Of a DNA stretch of 43,295 nt, positions 41,963-43,295 are shown one piece after another. Below the pieces are notes generated by a model. That model was not told the DNA's origin, did no database searches, and saw only the letters and a program-made list of their open reading frames with translations. The stretch comes from Gemmataceae bacterium (GTDB lineage Bacteria; Planctomycetota; Planctomycetia; Gemmatales; Gemmataceae), in contig JAIEPT010000023.1 in NCBI GenBank assembly GCA_019748295.1, forward strand, positions 1-43,295. The letters are read 5' to 3'. Made by a program: the position numbers and the translations under genes. The stretch's first letter is position 1. Every line of letters begins with the position of its first letter.

Positions 41963-42901
41963 TTACTTGCGCGAGTGCTGCTTGAAGAAATCCCAGATGA
42001 CGTCGTTCGCGGCAATGTTGTAAGTCGTCGGGCCCAGAAACAGGCCAGGAATGGGTCGGCCAGGCCAAATGTGTCCGCCTCCTTCCACGACATAGAGGAT
42101 CACTTCCGCCCCCGCTGGCCCCGCAGGATATTCCTTGCGCGTCACCTTGAGCTTGTCTTTCGGCGTCGGCAGCTCGCTCACCTTTGGCGTTTCGTCGGAA
42201 CCGTTCGCCTTCACGCAAATCCGAATCGTGTCTTCAATGGACCGAAAGGTGACGAAGTCGGGCGAAAACTTCGGGCTCCCCTTGTAGGGAACGAGATTGT
42301 CCTCGGTGCCGTGAAAATGCAGCACCGGCATCGGATGCTTCGGCTCCCACTTCGCCAACGCCAAGGTGCCCGCCACCGGAGCGATCGCGGCCACGCGGTG
42401 CGAAAGCTCGGCCCCGACGCGATACGACATCATTCCGCCGTTCGACATGCCCGTCACGTAGATGCGCTTCGTGTCGACATTGGCGATCGATTCGACGTCG
42501 TCGAGCAGCTTGTCGAGAAACCCAATATCGTCGCTGCGATTGAATCGGCCAGGAAACGCACCGGCGTTCCATGTCTGAAAAGTTCCGGTTCCGTTCGGAT
42601 AGACGACGATGAAGCCCGCTTCATCCGCTTTCGGCGTCAGGCCTGAAAACCACTCCATGACGCGGGCGGTCATCCCCGCGCCATGCAGGGCGACGACCAG
42701 CGGAAACGCCTTCTTCGGCGTGTAGCCCGTGGGCAGATGGAAGTGGTAGCTGCGCTTTTGCCCGCCCACCTCGATCGTGCGAGTGACGTCCCACGGACTC
42801 GCTTTCTCGGTGATCGCTTTGGCTGGCGGTTCTTTCCGCAGGGGCGGCTCGTCGGTCGTTTGGCCGAGAACCAAACTCAGGATGACTAGAGCGGATTGCA
42901 T
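41963..42901 (-). CDS. Secreted PHB depolymerase-type esterase
   Basis: The 312-residue protein has a short signal peptide (MQSALVILSLVLGQ) and an alpha/beta hydrolase domain of the poly(3-hydroxybutyrate) depolymerase/feruloyl esterase group. It has VVALHGAGMTAR near residue 70, IGFLDKLLDDV, the nucleophile elbow GMSNGG with S153, VLHFHGTEDNLVPY with the acid and EGGGHIWPG with the histidine. It ends NIAANDVIWDFFKQH, close to the end of the esterase at 33790-34668, so the two are paralogues, one exported and one not. ATG at 42901 is chosen for the signal peptide. The true ester substrate is unknown. Confidence 0.9.
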   Translation of the reverse strand: MQSALVILSLVLGQTTDEPPLRKEPPAKAITEKASPWDVTRTIEVGGQKRSYHFHLPTGYTPKKAFPLVVALHGAGMTARVMEWFSGLTPKADEAGFIVVYPNGTGTFQTWNAGAFPGRFNRSDDIGFLDKLLDDVESIANVDTKRIYVTGMSNGGMMSYRVGAELSHRVAAIAPVAGTLALAKWEPKHPMPVLHFHGTEDNLVPYKGSPKFSPDFVTFRSIEDTIRICVKANGSDETPKVSELPTPKDKLKVTRKEYPAGPAGAEVILYVVEGGGHIWPGRPIPGLFLGPTTYNIAANDVIWDFFKQHSRK

Positions 42902-43070
42902 GACGTCGATTCCGCGGCAATGGATGCGACGGCGAGCGCGGACAAACGCTTCGCCGAACCGCACCACTGTAACCATTGCGGCGGGTGCGAGCTATGCCAG
43001 TCCGAACGCCCTAGATCGCCTTGCACAATTTGCAGCATCCTGCGGGCGTGTTCTGAATCAAAGGACGCTA

Positions 43071-43245
43071 ACCACAGAGCCGCAGAGGACACAGAGAGTC
43101 TGCGGAGGCGATGACACGCTCAGCAGGCACTCAGAAAAGTATGAACAAAAATCCTGACGCTCCATGCTCGAACATATTTGCCAGGATTTGCGCATATAGC
43201 AATGTTCGCTTCCGAACCTCTCTGTGTCCTCTGTGCCTCTGTGGT
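43071..43245. repeat. ACCACAGAG-type dispersed inverted repeat
   Basis: The arms 43071-43098 and 43218-43245 are 28-base reverse complements with two mismatches. They are built on ACCACAGAG..AGAGGACACAGAG, a short palindromic repeat that occurs widely in bacterial genomes. The spacer of about 120 bp shows no coding potential. Confidence 0.85.
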
Positions 43246-43295
43246 GTGCGCCGTGCAAAGGCGCTGGTTTTCAGTGGGTGCGAATCCCACCCGGC
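43246..43295 (+). mobile_element. Possible group II intron 5' end, truncated by window edge
   Basis: GTGCG at 43246 matches the conserved first bases of group II introns and is followed by CCGTGCAAAGGCGC and CAGTGGGTGCGAATCCCACC, similar to the first domain I hairpins of bacterial introns. It starts at the very next base after the palindrome's right arm, a site type that some group II introns (class C) prefer. Only 50 bases are visible, so this is tentative. Confidence 0.35.

Larger units (their letters stand above)
42902..43295. other. Right edge with palindrome and intron-like end
   Basis: The first part is the esterase upstream region without clear promoter boxes. From 43071 an inverted repeat runs to 43245, followed directly by a group II intron-like 5' end. 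Both are listed. No gene is supported in this stretch. Confidence 0.5.

Noticed and set aside
41660-42093. Proline-rich minus-strand open frames in the 41.7 kb repeat
   Set aside because: They consist only of translated minisatellite units; all frames are open because the unit lacks stop codons.
43268-43295. tRNA 3'-end-like sequence (GTGGGTGCGAATCCCAC arm)
   Set aside because: A T-arm-like hairpin is visible, but no D arm, anticodon arm or matching acceptor 5' strand lies upstream, and the sequence fits the start of a group II intron better.

Overview
The window reads as chromosomal DNA of a high-GC planctomycete, most likely of the Gemmata/Gemmataceae type. This is inferred from gene content, because no rRNA is present. 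The evidence is several families typical of Planctomycetes side by side: DUF1501 and DUF1549/DUF1553 proteins, a DUF1559 prepilin-like protein, a DUF1080 protein, DUF4058, a surface protein with the LEPR-XLL-type N-terminal motif, sulfatase, PQQ-propeller and prenyltransferase-repeat proteins. Genes of the tetrahydromethanopterin (H4MPT) C1 pathway, known from Gemmata-type planctomycetes, are also present.

Layout. 1-3182: hslV, a DUF4058 gene and hslU in one run (two-component HslVU protease). 3192-7601: H4MPT C1 genes, mch plus an ATP-grasp gene on the minus strand, then a flippase-like membrane protein and an mtdC-type methylene-H4MPT dehydrogenase on the plus strand. 7978-12421: a minus-strand run DUF1549/DUF1553, antitoxin, ParE-like toxin, DUF433, DUF1501. 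12863-15941: an ABC-2 permease and a dihydroorotase-like protein that lacks several active-site residues. 16489-21941: sulfatase, beta-RFAP synthase (first step of H4MPT synthesis), DUF1080 protein, methyltransferase. 22395-26234: a 1207-residue secreted PQQ-propeller protein and a 58-residue membrane protein. 26657-31966: secreted or surface proteins (prepilin-like, LEPR-XLL, prenyltransferase-like, GDSL esterase). 32044-36297: sulfotransferase, a two-gene toxin-antitoxin-like pair, a CDF metal exporter coupled to an esterase, a zinc-ribbon membrane protein. 36453-42901: second prenyltransferase-like protein, NicO-type Ni/Co exporter, Nudix hydrolase, SDR, SGNH hydrolase and a second, secreted esterase.

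How the genes work together. MtdC oxidises methylene-H4MPT to methenyl-H4MPT and Mch hydrolyses that to formyl-H4MPT; beta-RFAP synthase starts synthesis of the cofactor, and the ATP-grasp gene beside mch probably serves the same pathway. Fae and the Fhc complex are not in the window.

The most unusual non-coding feature is a dense set of palindromic elements. I see at least four families, some nested in one another, and they occupy most intergenic gaps. They usually begin within about 20 bp of a stop codon, and four genes (5554-6561, 6732-7601, 19920-20576, 33790-34668) appear to have their stop codon inside such an element. One copy carries an expanded 14-bp G-rich minisatellite. Two sites look like group II intron pieces: a degenerate domain V at 26395-26427 (minus strand) and a possible intron 5' end at 43246, abutting a palindrome and running off the window. 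All family assignments were made by reading; no database search was run.
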